Source of the DNA: Elusimicrobiota bacterium | GTDB lineage: Bacteria > Elusimicrobiota > Elusimicrobia > Elusimicrobiales > UBA9959 | Length of the DNA stretch: 39,332 nt | NCBI GenBank assembly: GCA_030651035.1 | Contig: JAUSCK010000246.1 | Location: 1 to 39,332, forward strand | Reading direction: 5' to 3' | In this document: in pieces, positions 6,904 through 15,608 of the stretch | Layout of the letters: the number at the start of each line of letters is the position of its first letter | Position numbering within the stretch: position 1 is the stretch's first letter | Notes under the pieces: generated by a model | Databases searched by the model: none | The model's input: only the letters and a program-made list of their open reading frames with translations | Told to the model about the DNA's origin: nothing | Program-made: the position numbers and the translations under genes

Positions 6904-9816
6904 ATGTTTCCCATAAAATTGTTCGGTGAAAAAACAAAAAGTCTCGGCCCGACGTTCGCCGGTTACTCGATCGGCGTGGTTTCTCTTGGCATCGCGGCTT
7001 TGTTGTGTTATGACATTTATTCCGCTGAAAAGGAACTCGCCAAGCGGACAGAAATGATGCTGTCCGGCATGGTGCGGCTGGTCGAAACCGCCGTTGAAAA
7101 CGATATGGCGCAGGGTAACATGGCAAAAGTCGAGGGCATCCTGTCAGCTGTCTCTAAACTGGACCAGATAGAGAGGATCTTCATAACGGATCCGAAAGGC
7201 AGGCCGAGACTGTACGCAGGGCCGCACCCTGCGCCAAGACCCGTGCCGGAAGACATAATCAGGGAAACGGTGGGAACGGGCAAACCGGTGTCGAGAATTT
7301 ATCCGAATGAGGACAATACCGGCTATAACGTCGAGATCTACCATCCGATTAAAGATGAAAAATCCTGCCGGGTCTGCCATCAAGACCCGGAAAAGATCCG
7401 CGGCTTACTGGTTCTGCATGTCCATGCCGACTGGATGCTGAGCGCTGTAAAAAAAGCCCGTATAAAACTGATGTCAGCCGGCTTGGCGGTATTGGCGCTT
7501 CTGGCAGCCGTAATATTCTGGCTGACAAAGCGCAGGATCACGCTTCCATTGCGGCGTCTCAGGAACCTGGCGGCAAAGATCGCTTCGGGCGATTATACGA
7601 CCAGGGCTAATGTGAAGACACCGGATGAACTGGGAGACCTCTCGGAGTCCCTGGATATAATGGCCGATTCCGTACAGAAACACAGCGAAATCCAGAATAT
7701 CCTGAACGGGCTTTTGCGCCTGTCCCTTGAGGATGTTCCGCTTAAGCAGCTCCTGGAAAGCAGTCTTAATAAGATTTTAACCGCTTCCTGGCTTGCGATA
7801 GAGGCCAAAGGAGCGATCTTCCTCACGGACGAAAAGACAAACTCCTTAAAGATGGCCGCCAGCGCCGGCCTTGGGGAATTTGTCATCAAGACCTGCGCCG
7901 AAGTGCCGGCCGGCCGGTGTCTCTGCGGCCGGGCGCTGCTAAGCGGCGAGCCCGTGTTTAAACCGCATGTCGACGGCGACCATGAAAACAGTTATGCGGA
8001 GATGACCGACCACGGGCATTACATAATACCGATAACCGCCGACGGCAGGGTATACGGCGTTATTACCGTCTACCTTAAAGCCGGATATCTCCGCTCAGGT
8101 TACGACATCGCTTTCCTCTCGGCCGTCGCCGACATCCTGGCCGGGGCGATCCACAGGAAAGAGCTGAGCAACCACCTGTTTCTCAAGGACTTGCTGACAA
8201 AAGCGCTGAACGCCGGGGGCGACAAAACGGCCTTTAAAGCGCTGATCGATGATATCTGTAAAGTAACGGGGTGGCCGGTGGGAGAGGTCTGGCTGCCGGA
8301 TAATGACAAGCTGTATTTATATCGGGCGTCAAGTTGCCACGCCGCCGAACACAGATTTAAAACTTTCTGCGACCAGTCCGGGGATTTTAGATTCAGAAAA
8401 GGCGAGGGCCTGCCCGGCAGGGTATGGGAAAGCAAGGAATCGGCATGGGTCCAGGATGTGACAAAAGAAGCCGATTTCCTGCGCAAAACCATTGCGCTTT
8501 CCTGCGGCATAAAAGCCGCTGTCGCCGTTCCGATACAGTTAAACGGCGAGGTAGCGGCTGTCCTTAATTTTTTTATCGCAGAAGCGAAACCTGCGGACGA
8601 AGAACTTGTGAACTTCCTCTCGGCGGCCGCGGGCCAGATGGGCCTTATTTTACAGCAGAACCTGCTTTCCGAACAGCTCGTGCAGGCGCAGAAAATGGAA
8701 ACTGTGGGAAATCTTGCCGGCGGCATAGCCCATGATTTCAACAATATTCTCGGCGCTATATCCGGGTACACGGAATTTTTGATAAAAGACCTCAAGGACA
8801 TGCCGCAGCAGCTTGCGGACGCCCTGGAAGTGCGGAAGGCGGCGGAAAGGGCGGCGGCGCTCACGCGGCAGCTGCTTACCTTCAGCCGCAAAAATACGGC
8901 CGTCAAAAGGATTTTAAACCTGAACGACGCGATAAAAGGGCTTTCCCCGATGCTGAAACAAATAACCGGGGAAAACATAAAACTTGAAATCGCTTACCCC
9001 AAAAACATTCCCCTTATAAAGATGGACCCCATCCACCTTGAACAAGTCGTAATGAACCTCGTGGTGAATGCCAGGGATGCAATGCCGGCGGGCGGCGCTA
9101 TAACGATCAAAACCGGCGAAACCGGTTTCACGTCGGCCACCGCCCCCGCCGGCCTGGAGGCGGGAAAATATGCGACGCTCTCGGTGTCCGATACCGGCAC
9201 GGGCATGAGCGAGGAAGTAAAAAAAAGCATATTTGAGCCGTTTTTTACAACCAAACCGCCGGGCAAGGGCACGGGGCTCGGGCTTTCCGTAGTACACGGC
9301 ATTATAAAGCAAAATAACGCGCTGATAACCGTTGATACCGTTTTGAACAAAGGCACAACTTTTACGATTTATCTCCCCGCCGCCAGTGACGGCGAAACTG
9401 CCGCCGCCCCTGAAAGCCGGGGGCAGGTTTCGGATCTAAAAGGCTCCGAAACCATACTCATAGCCGAAGATGATGAAGCGTCCCGGAGCGTGCTTTTGCG
9501 GGTTCTGAAAGAACACGGCTATAACGTGCTTGCTGCCGCCAATGCCGGGGAAGCCCTGGCGCTCGCTGAAAACCACACCGGGGAAATACAGCTGCTGCTC
9601 ACGGACATCAGGATGCCCGGGAAAAACGGCGCCGAACTGGCCGAAGAAATGCTAAAATCACGCCCCGCGATCAGGCTTCTTTACATGACAGGCTACGCCG
9701 ACCCCGAACTGCTGGAGGGACATTCTATAGACGACGAACTTCTGCTTCACAAGCCGCTGGAATACCTGTTAATGCTCGGCAGGATCCGTGAGCTATTGGA
9801 TAAAAAGAATATTTGA
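6904..9816 (+). CDS. Hybrid sensor histidine kinase with haem-type (CxxCH) periplasmic domain
   Basis: This 970-residue membrane sensor has one transmembrane helix near 18-38 and another near 192-210, enclosing a periplasmic domain with Cys155-Arg-Val-Cys158-His159. That is a c-type haem attachment motif, as in redox- or gas-sensing kinases. A HAMP linker follows, then two GAF-like domains (about 270-410 and 425-575). The HisKA box has phospho-acceptor His610 in GGIAHDFNNIL. The ATPase domain shows NLVVNARDAM, DTGTGM and GKGTGLGLS. The C-terminal receiver has Asp901 in LLLTDIRMPG. The ATG lacks a clear ribosome site. Base use looks less GC-rich than the flanking operons, and the gene lies between 47-bp duplications, so it was probably inserted. 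Its output partner is not in the window. Confidence 0.88.
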   Translation: MFPIKLFGEKTKSLGPTFAGYSIGVVSLGIAALLCYDIYSAEKELAKRTEMMLSGMVRLVETAVENDMAQGNMAKVEGILSAVSKLDQIERIFITDPKGRPRLYAGPHPAPRPVPEDIIRETVGTGKPVSRIYPNEDNTGYNVEIYHPIKDEKSCRVCHQDPEKIRGLLVLHVHADWMLSAVKKARIKLMSAGLAVLALLAAVIFWLTKRRITLPLRRLRNLAAKIASGDYTTRANVKTPDELGDLSESLDIMADSVQKHSEIQNILNGLLRLSLEDVPLKQLLESSLNKILTASWLAIEAKGAIFLTDEKTNSLKMAASAGLGEFVIKTCAEVPAGRCLCGRALLSGEPVFKPHVDGDHENSYAEMTDHGHYIIPITADGRVYGVITVYLKAGYLRSGYDIAFLSAVADILAGAIHRKELSNHLFLKDLLTKALNAGGDKTAFKALIDDICKVTGWPVGEVWLPDNDKLYLYRASSCHAAEHRFKTFCDQSGDFRFRKGEGLPGRVWESKESAWVQDVTKEADFLRKTIALSCGIKAAVAVPIQLNGEVAAVLNFFIAEAKPADEELVNFLSAAAGQMGLILQQNLLSEQLVQAQKMETVGNLAGGIAHDFNNILGAISGYTEFLIKDLKDMPQQLADALEVRKAAERAAALTRQLLTFSRKNTAVKRILNLNDAIKGLSPMLKQITGENIKLEIAYPKNIPLIKMDPIHLEQVVMNLVVNARDAMPAGGAITIKTGETGFTSATAPAGLEAGKYATLSVSDTGTGMSEEVKKSIFEPFFTTKPPGKGTGLGLSVVHGIIKQNNALITVDTVLNKGTTFTIYLPAASDGETAAAPESRGQVSDLKGSETILIAEDDEASRSVLLRVLKEHGYNVLAAANAGEALALAENHTGEIQLLLTDIRMPGKNGAELAEEMLKSRPAIRLLYMTGYADPELLEGHSIDDELLLHKPLEYLLMLGRIRELLDKKNI

Positions 9817-9853
9817 AGAAATGGGGTATCCCTTTAGCACCCCCTAATGCCTT

Positions 9854-9878
9854 GAGGGGCCAGATCGTCGGCCCCCTC
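9854..9878. terminator. GC-rich hairpin after the histidine kinase
   Basis: GAGGGGCC at 9854 pairs with GGCCCCCTC ending at 9878, with one bulged base. No T-run follows on either strand, so rho-independent termination is doubtful. It lies 37 bp after the kinase stop. Confidence 0.4.
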
Positions 9879-9911
9879 GCCATTGTATGTCGTGGGGCGA
9901 TTGCGGCTTCA

Positions 9912-9968
9912 GTCTGCGACCTGGTGGAGATAGTAAGCAAGGCGCGCGCCGGGTCGGCGGGCCTATAG
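9912..9968 (+). pseudogene. Duplicated 3' end of the Fe-S oxidoreductase gene (47-bp repeat, right copy)
   Basis: Bases 9912-9958 are identical to 6670-6716 and keep the reading frame. Here they continue as Ala-Gly-Leu-stop with TAG at 9966-9968, whereas the functional gene upstream ends in a different tail (GPDKGR). The most economical reading is that this copy preserves the original end of the oxidoreductase gene. That original gene would have met the convergent peptidase gene tail to tail, with the two stop codons adjacent. It has no start and is not a gene on its own. Confidence 0.85.
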
Positions 9969-11132
9969 GCTGACCAGCCTGTCGTCCGGGCCGGTTATCC
10001 TCTCCGCGCCAGCGGGGCCGATTATAAAGGTGTTCTCTATCCCGACGGCGCCGAGCCCGGGGAAAATAAATTTGGGTTCTATCGCCACCACCTGGCCCGC
10101 CCGCAGCGGGGCCTGCGGGGAAGCTTTGGGGTCGGCGCAGAGCACCGGGAGTTCGTCCAGTTCCAGCCCCAGGCCATGGCCCGCGAATTTAGCCTGCTCG
10201 CCGGGCGCGCCCATGAAGTTTTCCGCCAGCCCGGCTTTCGCCGCCATTTCCAGCGCTTTCCTGTAAAGAGCGTCCCCGGTGTTGCCCGGCTTCAGGTTTT
10301 CTGCCAGGTACGCCTGTATTTCCAGCGCGGTATCGTAGGCTTTCAAAAGCAGCGGCGGAAGCTTCCCGAAAACGAAGATCCTGGTCATGTCGGTCATGTA
10401 GCCGGCGTGCATGAAAGTATAGTCCAGGAAAACGGGGCTGTCCCGCCCGAGAAGGCTGAGGGACGCCCCCACCGGCGAAGCCGGGGAAAGCCCGGGGCCG
10501 GTCACGGCGCCGTCGAAATAGCCCGGCTGTCCCGCGCTTGCGCCCGAGACGGCCACGCCTATGAAATTCTCGCCTATGGGCGCGCGCATATGGCAGCCCT
10601 CGTTCCCCGCCAGGCGGGACTGGTATTCGAAGGCCGCGCCCGCCGCCAGCTCGGTCATGCCCGGCTTCAGGAAGCCGGGCACAAGCGAAAAAACGCCGCT
10701 CAATCTCCTGGCGCTTTCACGGACCAGCGCCAGCTCCGCCTCCGATTTTACCGACCGGAGTTCCCTGACGGCGGCGGAAATATCCGCTATCCCGGCGCCG
10801 GGCATGAGCCTGGCGTAATAATTATACAGCTGGGCGCTCAGGCCGTTAAAGGTAAAGCCCGCTTTGCGCAGCCCGGCGGGGACCGCGCCGGCAAAATCGG
10901 TCTTCGAGGCGAAAGGCCTTACGTCGAGCCAGGGGCTGTCGGCTTTGGCGCGCGTGAAGCTTTTGCGGACCAGCAGTACCGCCGGGCCGGAGGCCGGCAC
11001 CCAGAGCGCTGAATTCTGCCTGGTCCCGGTGAAGTAGTAAATGTCGGTGAAAGCCGTCAGCAGCGCTCCGTCCAGGCCGAGCGGCCCCAGGCGGCCCTGC
11101 AGGGCGGCTATCCTTTGCGCGTATTCGTTCAT
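9963..11132 (-). CDS. M24 family metallopeptidase (Xaa-Pro aminopeptidase-like)
   Basis: This 389-residue protein has the creatinase-type N-terminal domain followed by the pita-bread M24 catalytic domain. The expected metal ligands can be followed: Asp in VFLDYTFMHAG, Asp in GYMTDMTRIF, His in FAGHGLGLELDELP, Glu in AIEPKFIFPG and Glu in VGIENTFII. This supports an active two-metal Xaa-Pro peptidase, although substrate specificity is not certain. It overlaps the nitroreductase gene by 4 bp and is the last gene of the long minus-strand operon. A cytoplasmic role in recycling proline peptides would fit an amino-acid catabolism operon. Confidence 0.87.
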   Translation of the reverse strand: MNEYAQRIAALQGRLGPLGLDGALLTAFTDIYYFTGTRQNSALWVPASGPAVLLVRKSFTRAKADSPWLDVRPFASKTDFAGAVPAGLRKAGFTFNGLSAQLYNYYARLMPGAGIADISAAVRELRSVKSEAELALVRESARRLSGVFSLVPGFLKPGMTELAAGAAFEYQSRLAGNEGCHMRAPIGENFIGVAVSGASAGQPGYFDGAVTGPGLSPASPVGASLSLLGRDSPVFLDYTFMHAGYMTDMTRIFVFGKLPPLLLKAYDTALEIQAYLAENLKPGNTGDALYRKALEMAAKAGLAENFMGAPGEQAKFAGHGLGLELDELPVLCADPKASPQAPLRAGQVVAIEPKFIFPGLGAVGIENTFIIGPAGAERITGPDDRLVSL

Positions 11133-11677
11133 GCTTTATCCGGGGCGGAGCCGCCCCATTTTTCGTAGAAGGTTATCTCTGAAAGCTCTTTGCGGGGCCG
11201 GGGCGCGGTGTCGTGCTCCGGGTAGCCCAGCGGCGTCAGCGCCACCACGCGCACGCCGTCCGGCAGGCTGAATTCCTTTTTCAGCGCCGCCTCGTCGAAC
11301 ACCCCCACCCAGCAGGTGCCGAGGCCGAGCGCACGGGCGGCGAGGCAGAGATGCTCGAACGCCGCCGCGGCGTCGGCCAGGTAATAGTCCATGCCGTTAC
11401 AGGCCCCGGACTGGGCCGGGTCGGCGCAGACCAATATTATGACTGGCGCCTGCAGCAGGGCTTTTTTGGCCGGGTTGCTTTCAGGCAGCGCCGAGAATAC
11501 GGCCTGTTTCTTTTCAGGGGAGGTCAGCACCAGGAACCTGGCGCACTGCAGGTTCTTCCAGGAGGGCGCGCGGCGCCCGGCGTTGAGCACCAGCGCGAGC
11601 TTCTCCGGCTCCACCGGGGCGGGCTTGTATTTCCTGACGCTCACCCTGGTCTCTATGGCCTCGAAGATATCCATCAC
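11129..11677 (-). CDS. Nitroreductase family flavoprotein
   Basis: This 182-residue protein has the FMN-binding nitroreductase fold. The N-terminus reads [13 protein letters not shown] with the phosphate-binding RxSVRK motif. APSWKNLQ follows in the second helix, and GLGTCWVG lies in the C-terminal half. Such enzymes use NAD(P)H to reduce quinones, nitro compounds or enones; the natural substrate is unknown. The start overlaps the end of icmF by 4 bp and its end overlaps the peptidase by 4 bp, so the three are translationally coupled. The reason for its place in an acyl-CoA operon is not evident from the sequence. Confidence 0.88.
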   Translation of the reverse strand: MMDIFEAIETRVSVRKYKPAPVEPEKLALVLNAGRRAPSWKNLQCARFLVLTSPEKKQAVFSALPESNPAKKALLQAPVIILVCADPAQSGACNGMDYYLADAAAAFEHLCLAARALGLGTCWVGVFDEAALKKEFSLPDGVRVVALTPLGYPEHDTAPRPRKELSEITFYEKWGGSAPDKA

Positions 11678-14600
11678 ATGTTGCGCCGGTACCGGCCGCC
11701 TATTTCATAAAGGGCGCCGGTGATCTCGCCGAGCGACGCGACTTTTACCGTCGCCATCAGCTCGGCGAAGATGTTGCCGCCCGCCTGCGCGGCTTGCTGC
11801 AGCTTCTTAAGCGCCGCGGCCGCCTTGGGCCGGTTGCGCTTCTGGAAGGCCGCCAGGTTCTTTATCTGCCCTTCCTTCTCCTCCTGCGAGGCGCGGGTGA
11901 TGGCGGCGGGGGCCTTGTAGCCCGCTTTGGCGGCGGCGGGGTCCAGGAAAGTGTTGACGCCCACGATAGGCAGCGTGCCGTCGTGCTTGCCTTCCTCGTA
12001 GACCATGGATTCGTCCTGGATCTTGCCGCGCTGGTACTGCGTCTCCATGGCGCCCAGCACGCCGCCGCGCTGGTCAAGCCGCTCCAGCTCGGCGAGCACG
12101 GCCTCCTCCACCAGGTCGGTCAGCTCCTCGATGATGAAGGAGCCCTGGCTGGAGTTCTCGTTCTTCGCCAGCCCCAGCTCCTTGGTGATGATAAGCTGTA
12201 TGGCCACCGCCCTGCGCACGGATTCCTCGGTGGGCGTGGTGACGGCCTCGTCGTAGGCGTTGGTATGCAGCGAGTTGCAGTTGTCGTAGATAGCCATCAG
12301 GGCCTGCAGGGTGGAGCGGATATCGTTGAAGGCCATGTCCTGGGCGTGCAGCGAGCGGCCCGAGGTCTGGATGTGGTACTTCAGCTTCTGGCTGCGCTCC
12401 GACGCGCCGTAGCGGTTCTTCATGACCACGGACCAGATGCGGCGGGCCACCCGGCCTATCACGGCGTATTCGCAGTCCAGGCCGTTGCTGAAGAAGAAGG
12501 AGAGGTTATGCGCGAAATCGTCTATGCGCATGCCGCGGCTGAGGTAGTACTCCACGAAGGTGAACCCGTTGGCGAGCGTGAAAGCCAGCTGGCTTATGGG
12601 GTTGGCCCCGGCCTCGGCTATATGGTAGCCGCTGATGCTGACCGAGTAATAGTTGCGCACCTTGTGGTCTATGAAGAACTGCTGCATGTCGCCCATCATC
12701 TTGAGGGCGAAGGCGGTGGAGAAGATGCAGGTGTTCTGGCCCTGGTCTTCCTTCAGGATATCCGCCTGCACGGTACCGCGCACGGTCTGGAGGGTGCATT
12801 CTGTTATCGCCGCGTATTCCGTTTTGTCGGGGGCGCGGCCCGCGTTCTTCGTGAACTTCTCCACTTCCCCGTCTATGGCGGCGTTGAAGAACATGGCCAG
12901 CATTATCGGCGCCGGGCCGTTGATGGTCATGGACACGCTGGTGCCGGGGGCGCAGAGGTCGAAGCCGGAGTAGAGCTTCTTGATATCGTCGAGGGTGCAG
13001 ACGCTCACACCGCTTTCGCCGACCTTGCCGAAAATGTCGGGAGAGCGGCCGGGGTCCGAGCCGTAGAGCGTCACGCTGTCGAACGCGGTGCTGAGGCGCT
13101 TGGCCTGCTCGCCGTCGCTCAGCAGGTGGAAGCGCCTGTTGGTGCGCAGCGGCGAGCCCTCCCCCGCGAACTGGCGCTTGGGGTCTTCCTCCACGCGCTT
13201 GAAAGGGAACACGCCGGCCGTGTAAGGGAAAAAGCCGGGCAGGGTCTCCTTCATGGCCCATTTAACTATCTCGCCCCAGTCCTCGAAGGCCGGGACGGCC
13301 ACCTTGGGCAGCCTGGTGCCGGAAAGGGTAACGTTATAGAGTTCGGTGCGGATCTCTTTTTCACGCACCTTGGTGACCAGAGCCTCGCCGCGGTAGCTTT
13401 CCCTTGTCTTGAGGAAGTTCTCCAGCAGGCTCTGGGTTTCCGGGCGCAGCCCCGTCTTGACCCAGGCGTAAATTCCGTCCAGCGTCTTGAGCAAACTTTC
13501 CAGAGAGGGGCCGCCGGCCCCTTCGAGCATTTCCCGCGTCCCGTTAAGCTGGAAAAGTTTTCTCGCGGCGGCGGCCTGCTCAATGGCCGACTTTTTGTAC
13601 TCCCTGACGGTGCGGGAGATCTCGCCCAGGTAATGCGCCTGCGACGGCGGGATGATGCCGGCGTCGGAATCCCCGGCCGGGGCATTGTCCTCTTTAACCC
13701 GCCAGTTCAGTTTCTTTTTCTTGCCCAGGGCCGCGATCAGCGCCTTGTACAGTTGGTTCGTGCCGGGGTCGTTGAAGCGACTGGCCACAGTGCCGAAGAC
13801 GGGGATGTCATTGGCGTCGGCGCGGCTCAGATTATGGTTCACGCAGTATTGCTTGCAGACGCCCCGGTAGGCGTCCTGGGCCCCGCCGCGGTCGAACTTG
13901 TTGAGGGCCACGATGTCGGCGAAATCCAGCATGTTTATCTTCTCCAGCTGGGTGAGCGCGCCGAACTCCCCGGTCATCACGTAAAGAGAGACGTCGCAGA
14001 CCTCCACTATGCCGGCGCTGCCCTGGCCTATGCCGCCGGTCTCGACGATAACCAGGTCGTAGCCGGCGGCCTTGGCCACCAGCACGGCGTCCTTGATGCA
14101 GGGGGAAAGTTCGGTGCCGGAATCGCGCGTGGAGAAGGAGCGCATGAACACCCGTGGCGAATTTATATAGTTCATGCGGATGCGGTCGCCGAGCAGCGCC
14201 CCGCCGCTGCGCCGCTTCGAGGGATCCACGGCGAGCACGGCCACGGTTTTATCCTTGAAATCGCGCAGGAAGCGGCAGACCAGGTCGTCGATGAGCGAGC
14301 TCTTGCCCGCGCCGCCGGTGCCGGTGATGCCCACCACGGCGGTGCCGGACTTAACGGCGCCCAAAGCCTTCCTGATTTCCGGGAGTTCCTTCACGGCAGC
14401 GCCGGCCGCGGCCCGCTCGAAAGCCGAGATAAGTGCGTTAACGGCGCCGGTCTCCCGGGTCTTGAACCTGGAGAGCGCTTTTTTAAGGTCGGGCTTCATC
14501 TCGAAATCGCAGGCCTTGAGCATGAAGTTTATCATGCCCTGCAGGCCCATGTTCCTGCCGTCCTCGGGAGAAAAGATCCTGCCCACGCCGTACTTGTGGA

Positions 14601-14937
14601 GCTCGGCTATCTCTTTAGGGATGATCACCCCGCCGCCGCCGAAAACGCGGATATGTCCCGCGTTCCTTTTTTTCAGGAGGTCCAGCAGGTATTTGAAAAA
14701 CTCGATGTGGCCGCCCTGGTAGCAGCTGACCGCTATTCCCTGCACGTCCTCCTGGATGGCGGCGTTCACTATCTCGTCCACGGAACGGTTATGGCCGAGG
14801 TGGATAACCTCCGCGCCGGAAGAAAGCAGGATCCGGCGGATGATGTTGATGGCCGCGTCGTGGCCGTCGTACAAACTTGTGGCCGTGATGAAACGCAACT
14901 TGTTGGCGGGCTGGTAGGGCTTGGTCTCTTGCTCCAT
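11674..14937 (-). CDS. icmF: Fused isobutyryl-CoA/acyl-CoA mutase with G-protein chaperone (IcmF)
   Basis: This 1087-residue protein has the standard IcmF length and domain order. Residues ~12-140 form the B12-binding domain with DGHDAAI, where His26 would be the lower axial cobalt ligand. Residues ~160-420 form the MeaB-like GTPase with the P-loop GTGGAGKS (206-213), [16 protein letters not shown] and LNKFDRGG. The rest is the radical mutase barrel, with FAGEGSP and QNTCIFST in place of the methylmalonyl-CoA mutase equivalents, fitting isobutyryl/butyryl-CoA or a similar substrate. GAGGAA precedes the ATG. It reversibly rearranges branched to linear acyl-CoAs, which links branched-chain acyl-CoA breakdown to beta-oxidation. 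Substrate range (isobutyryl versus pivalyl/isovaleryl-CoA) cannot be settled here. Confidence 0.93.
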   Translation of the reverse strand: MEQETKPYQPANKLRFITATSLYDGHDAAINIIRRILLSSGAEVIHLGHNRSVDEIVNAAIQEDVQGIAVSCYQGGHIEFFKYLLDLLKKRNAGHIRVFGGGGVIIPKEIAELHKYGVGRIFSPEDGRNMGLQGMINFMLKACDFEMKPDLKKALSRFKTRETGAVNALISAFERAAAGAAVKELPEIRKALGAVKSGTAVVGITGTGGAGKSSLIDDLVCRFLRDFKDKTVAVLAVDPSKRRSGGALLGDRIRMNYINSPRVFMRSFSTRDSGTELSPCIKDAVLVAKAAGYDLVIVETGGIGQGSAGIVEVCDVSLYVMTGEFGALTQLEKINMLDFADIVALNKFDRGGAQDAYRGVCKQYCVNHNLSRADANDIPVFGTVASRFNDPGTNQLYKALIAALGKKKKLNWRVKEDNAPAGDSDAGIIPPSQAHYLGEISRTVREYKKSAIEQAAAARKLFQLNGTREMLEGAGGPSLESLLKTLDGIYAWVKTGLRPETQSLLENFLKTRESYRGEALVTKVREKEIRTELYNVTLSGTRLPKVAVPAFEDWGEIVKWAMKETLPGFFPYTAGVFPFKRVEEDPKRQFAGEGSPLRTNRRFHLLSDGEQAKRLSTAFDSVTLYGSDPGRSPDIFGKVGESGVSVCTLDDIKKLYSGFDLCAPGTSVSMTINGPAPIMLAMFFNAAIDGEVEKFTKNAGRAPDKTEYAAITECTLQTVRGTVQADILKEDQGQNTCIFSTAFALKMMGDMQQFFIDHKVRNYYSVSISGYHIAEAGANPISQLAFTLANGFTFVEYYLSRGMRIDDFAHNLSFFFSNGLDCEYAVIGRVARRIWSVVMKNRYGASERSQKLKYHIQTSGRSLHAQDMAFNDIRSTLQALMAIYDNCNSLHTNAYDEAVTTPTEESVRRAVAIQLIITKELGLAKNENSSQGSFIIEELTDLVEEAVLAELERLDQRGGVLGAMETQYQRGKIQDESMVYEEGKHDGTLPIVGVNTFLDPAAAKAGYKAPAAITRASQEEKEGQIKNLAAFQKRNRPKAAAALKKLQQAAQAGGNIFAELMATVKVASLGEITGALYEIGGRYRRNM

Positions 14938-14949
14938 TGTTCCTCGTTT

Positions 14950-15013
14950 GCGAATTACGCGAATAGGAGTTGCGAATAAGACGAATTGTCACACAACTAT
15001 TCGCGTCATTCGC
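14950..15013. repeat. Inverted repeat of ATTCGC units upstream of icmF
   Basis: The arm GCGAATTACGCGAATAG (14950-14966) is the reverse complement, with one mismatch, of CTATTCGCGTCATTCGC (14997-15013). Further ATTCG units lie in the 30-base loop and to the right, up to about 15034. It fills nearly the whole 78-bp gap between DUF6125 and icmF and the right flank overlaps the end of the DUF6125 gene. It may be a small mobile element or a leader hairpin. Confidence 0.7.
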
Positions 15014-15015
15014 TA

Positions 15016-15582
15016 TTATTCGTCCTGATTCGCTATCGTAAATTCCCAGCCGCACCAGTACTCGGCGGGATGCTTATCGGGAGGGCAGGCCAGGCAGCGG
15101 GTTCCTATGCGCGGGTCTACCGCGCTGGCGAATCCGGAATATTCGACAATGCCGACGGATCTGCAGGGGAAATCCGGCAGCCCCTTTTTCTTGCGCGCCG
15201 TCTGCACGCGGCAATCCAGCATATGGAAAACCGCTTTCTTTTCGTTCAGGAGCTCGAATTTCTGGGTGTTCAGGCGCGCGTAGAACCGGTGTTTCAGGCA
15301 CTCCCCGAGCGCTTTCAGGCCGCCTCCCGGCGCCATGCCCAGCCTGCCCATGATCCTTTTTGCCTCTATAACGGTGAATTTTTCCCAGGCCAGGGTATCG
15401 GCTTGTATGGCCGTTTCCATGCCGGCCAGGCTCTCGACCGCCTGGAACCAGAGTCCGTCGTGCGCCAGCCAGTTCTTCGCGTCGTCCGCGATTATCCTGA
15501 TCAGCTCTTCTTTCGGCAGGGCGCGGAGCAGCTCCAGGCAATCATCGCCGCGCTGCTTTATACCCGGCTTGGCAGTCTCCAT
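15016..15582 (-). CDS. DUF6125 family protein (function unknown)
   Basis: This 188-residue soluble protein matches what I recall of the DUF6125 family, which is related to the L-2-amino-thiazoline-4-carboxylate hydrolase-like group. Features are NWLAHDGLWFQAVE near the N-terminus, AKRIMGRLGM in the middle, DCRVQTARKKKGLPDFPC, and a C-terminal CLACPPDKHP...YWCGWEF. The conserved cysteines could bind a metal or an Fe-S cluster. It sits between the HMG-CoA-lyase-like gene and icmF. The last residues, after the natural end of the family pattern, are encoded by the ATTCGC repeat, so the C-terminus may have been altered by that repeat. No function is assigned. Confidence 0.75.
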   Translation of the reverse strand: METAKPGIKQRGDDCLELLRALPKEELIRIIADDAKNWLAHDGLWFQAVESLAGMETAIQADTLAWEKFTVIEAKRIMGRLGMAPGGGLKALGECLKHRFYARLNTQKFELLNEKKAVFHMLDCRVQTARKKKGLPDFPCRSVGIVEYSGFASAVDPRIGTRCLACPPDKHPAEYWCGWEFTIANQDE

Positions 15583-15608
15583 TTCCCGGCTCCTTTTTAA
15601 CTGCAGCT

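Noticed and set aside
11794-14979. Very long open frame on the + strand opposite icmF (about 1060 residues)
   Set aside because: It is a shadow of the GC-rich icmF gene; the translation is low-complexity and lacks any domain, while icmF matches a known family along its whole length.
14938-15015. Cobalamin riboswitch upstream of the B12-dependent mutase
   Set aside because: The gap is only 78 bp and is filled by ATTCGC inverted repeats; no B12-box-like sequence is present.
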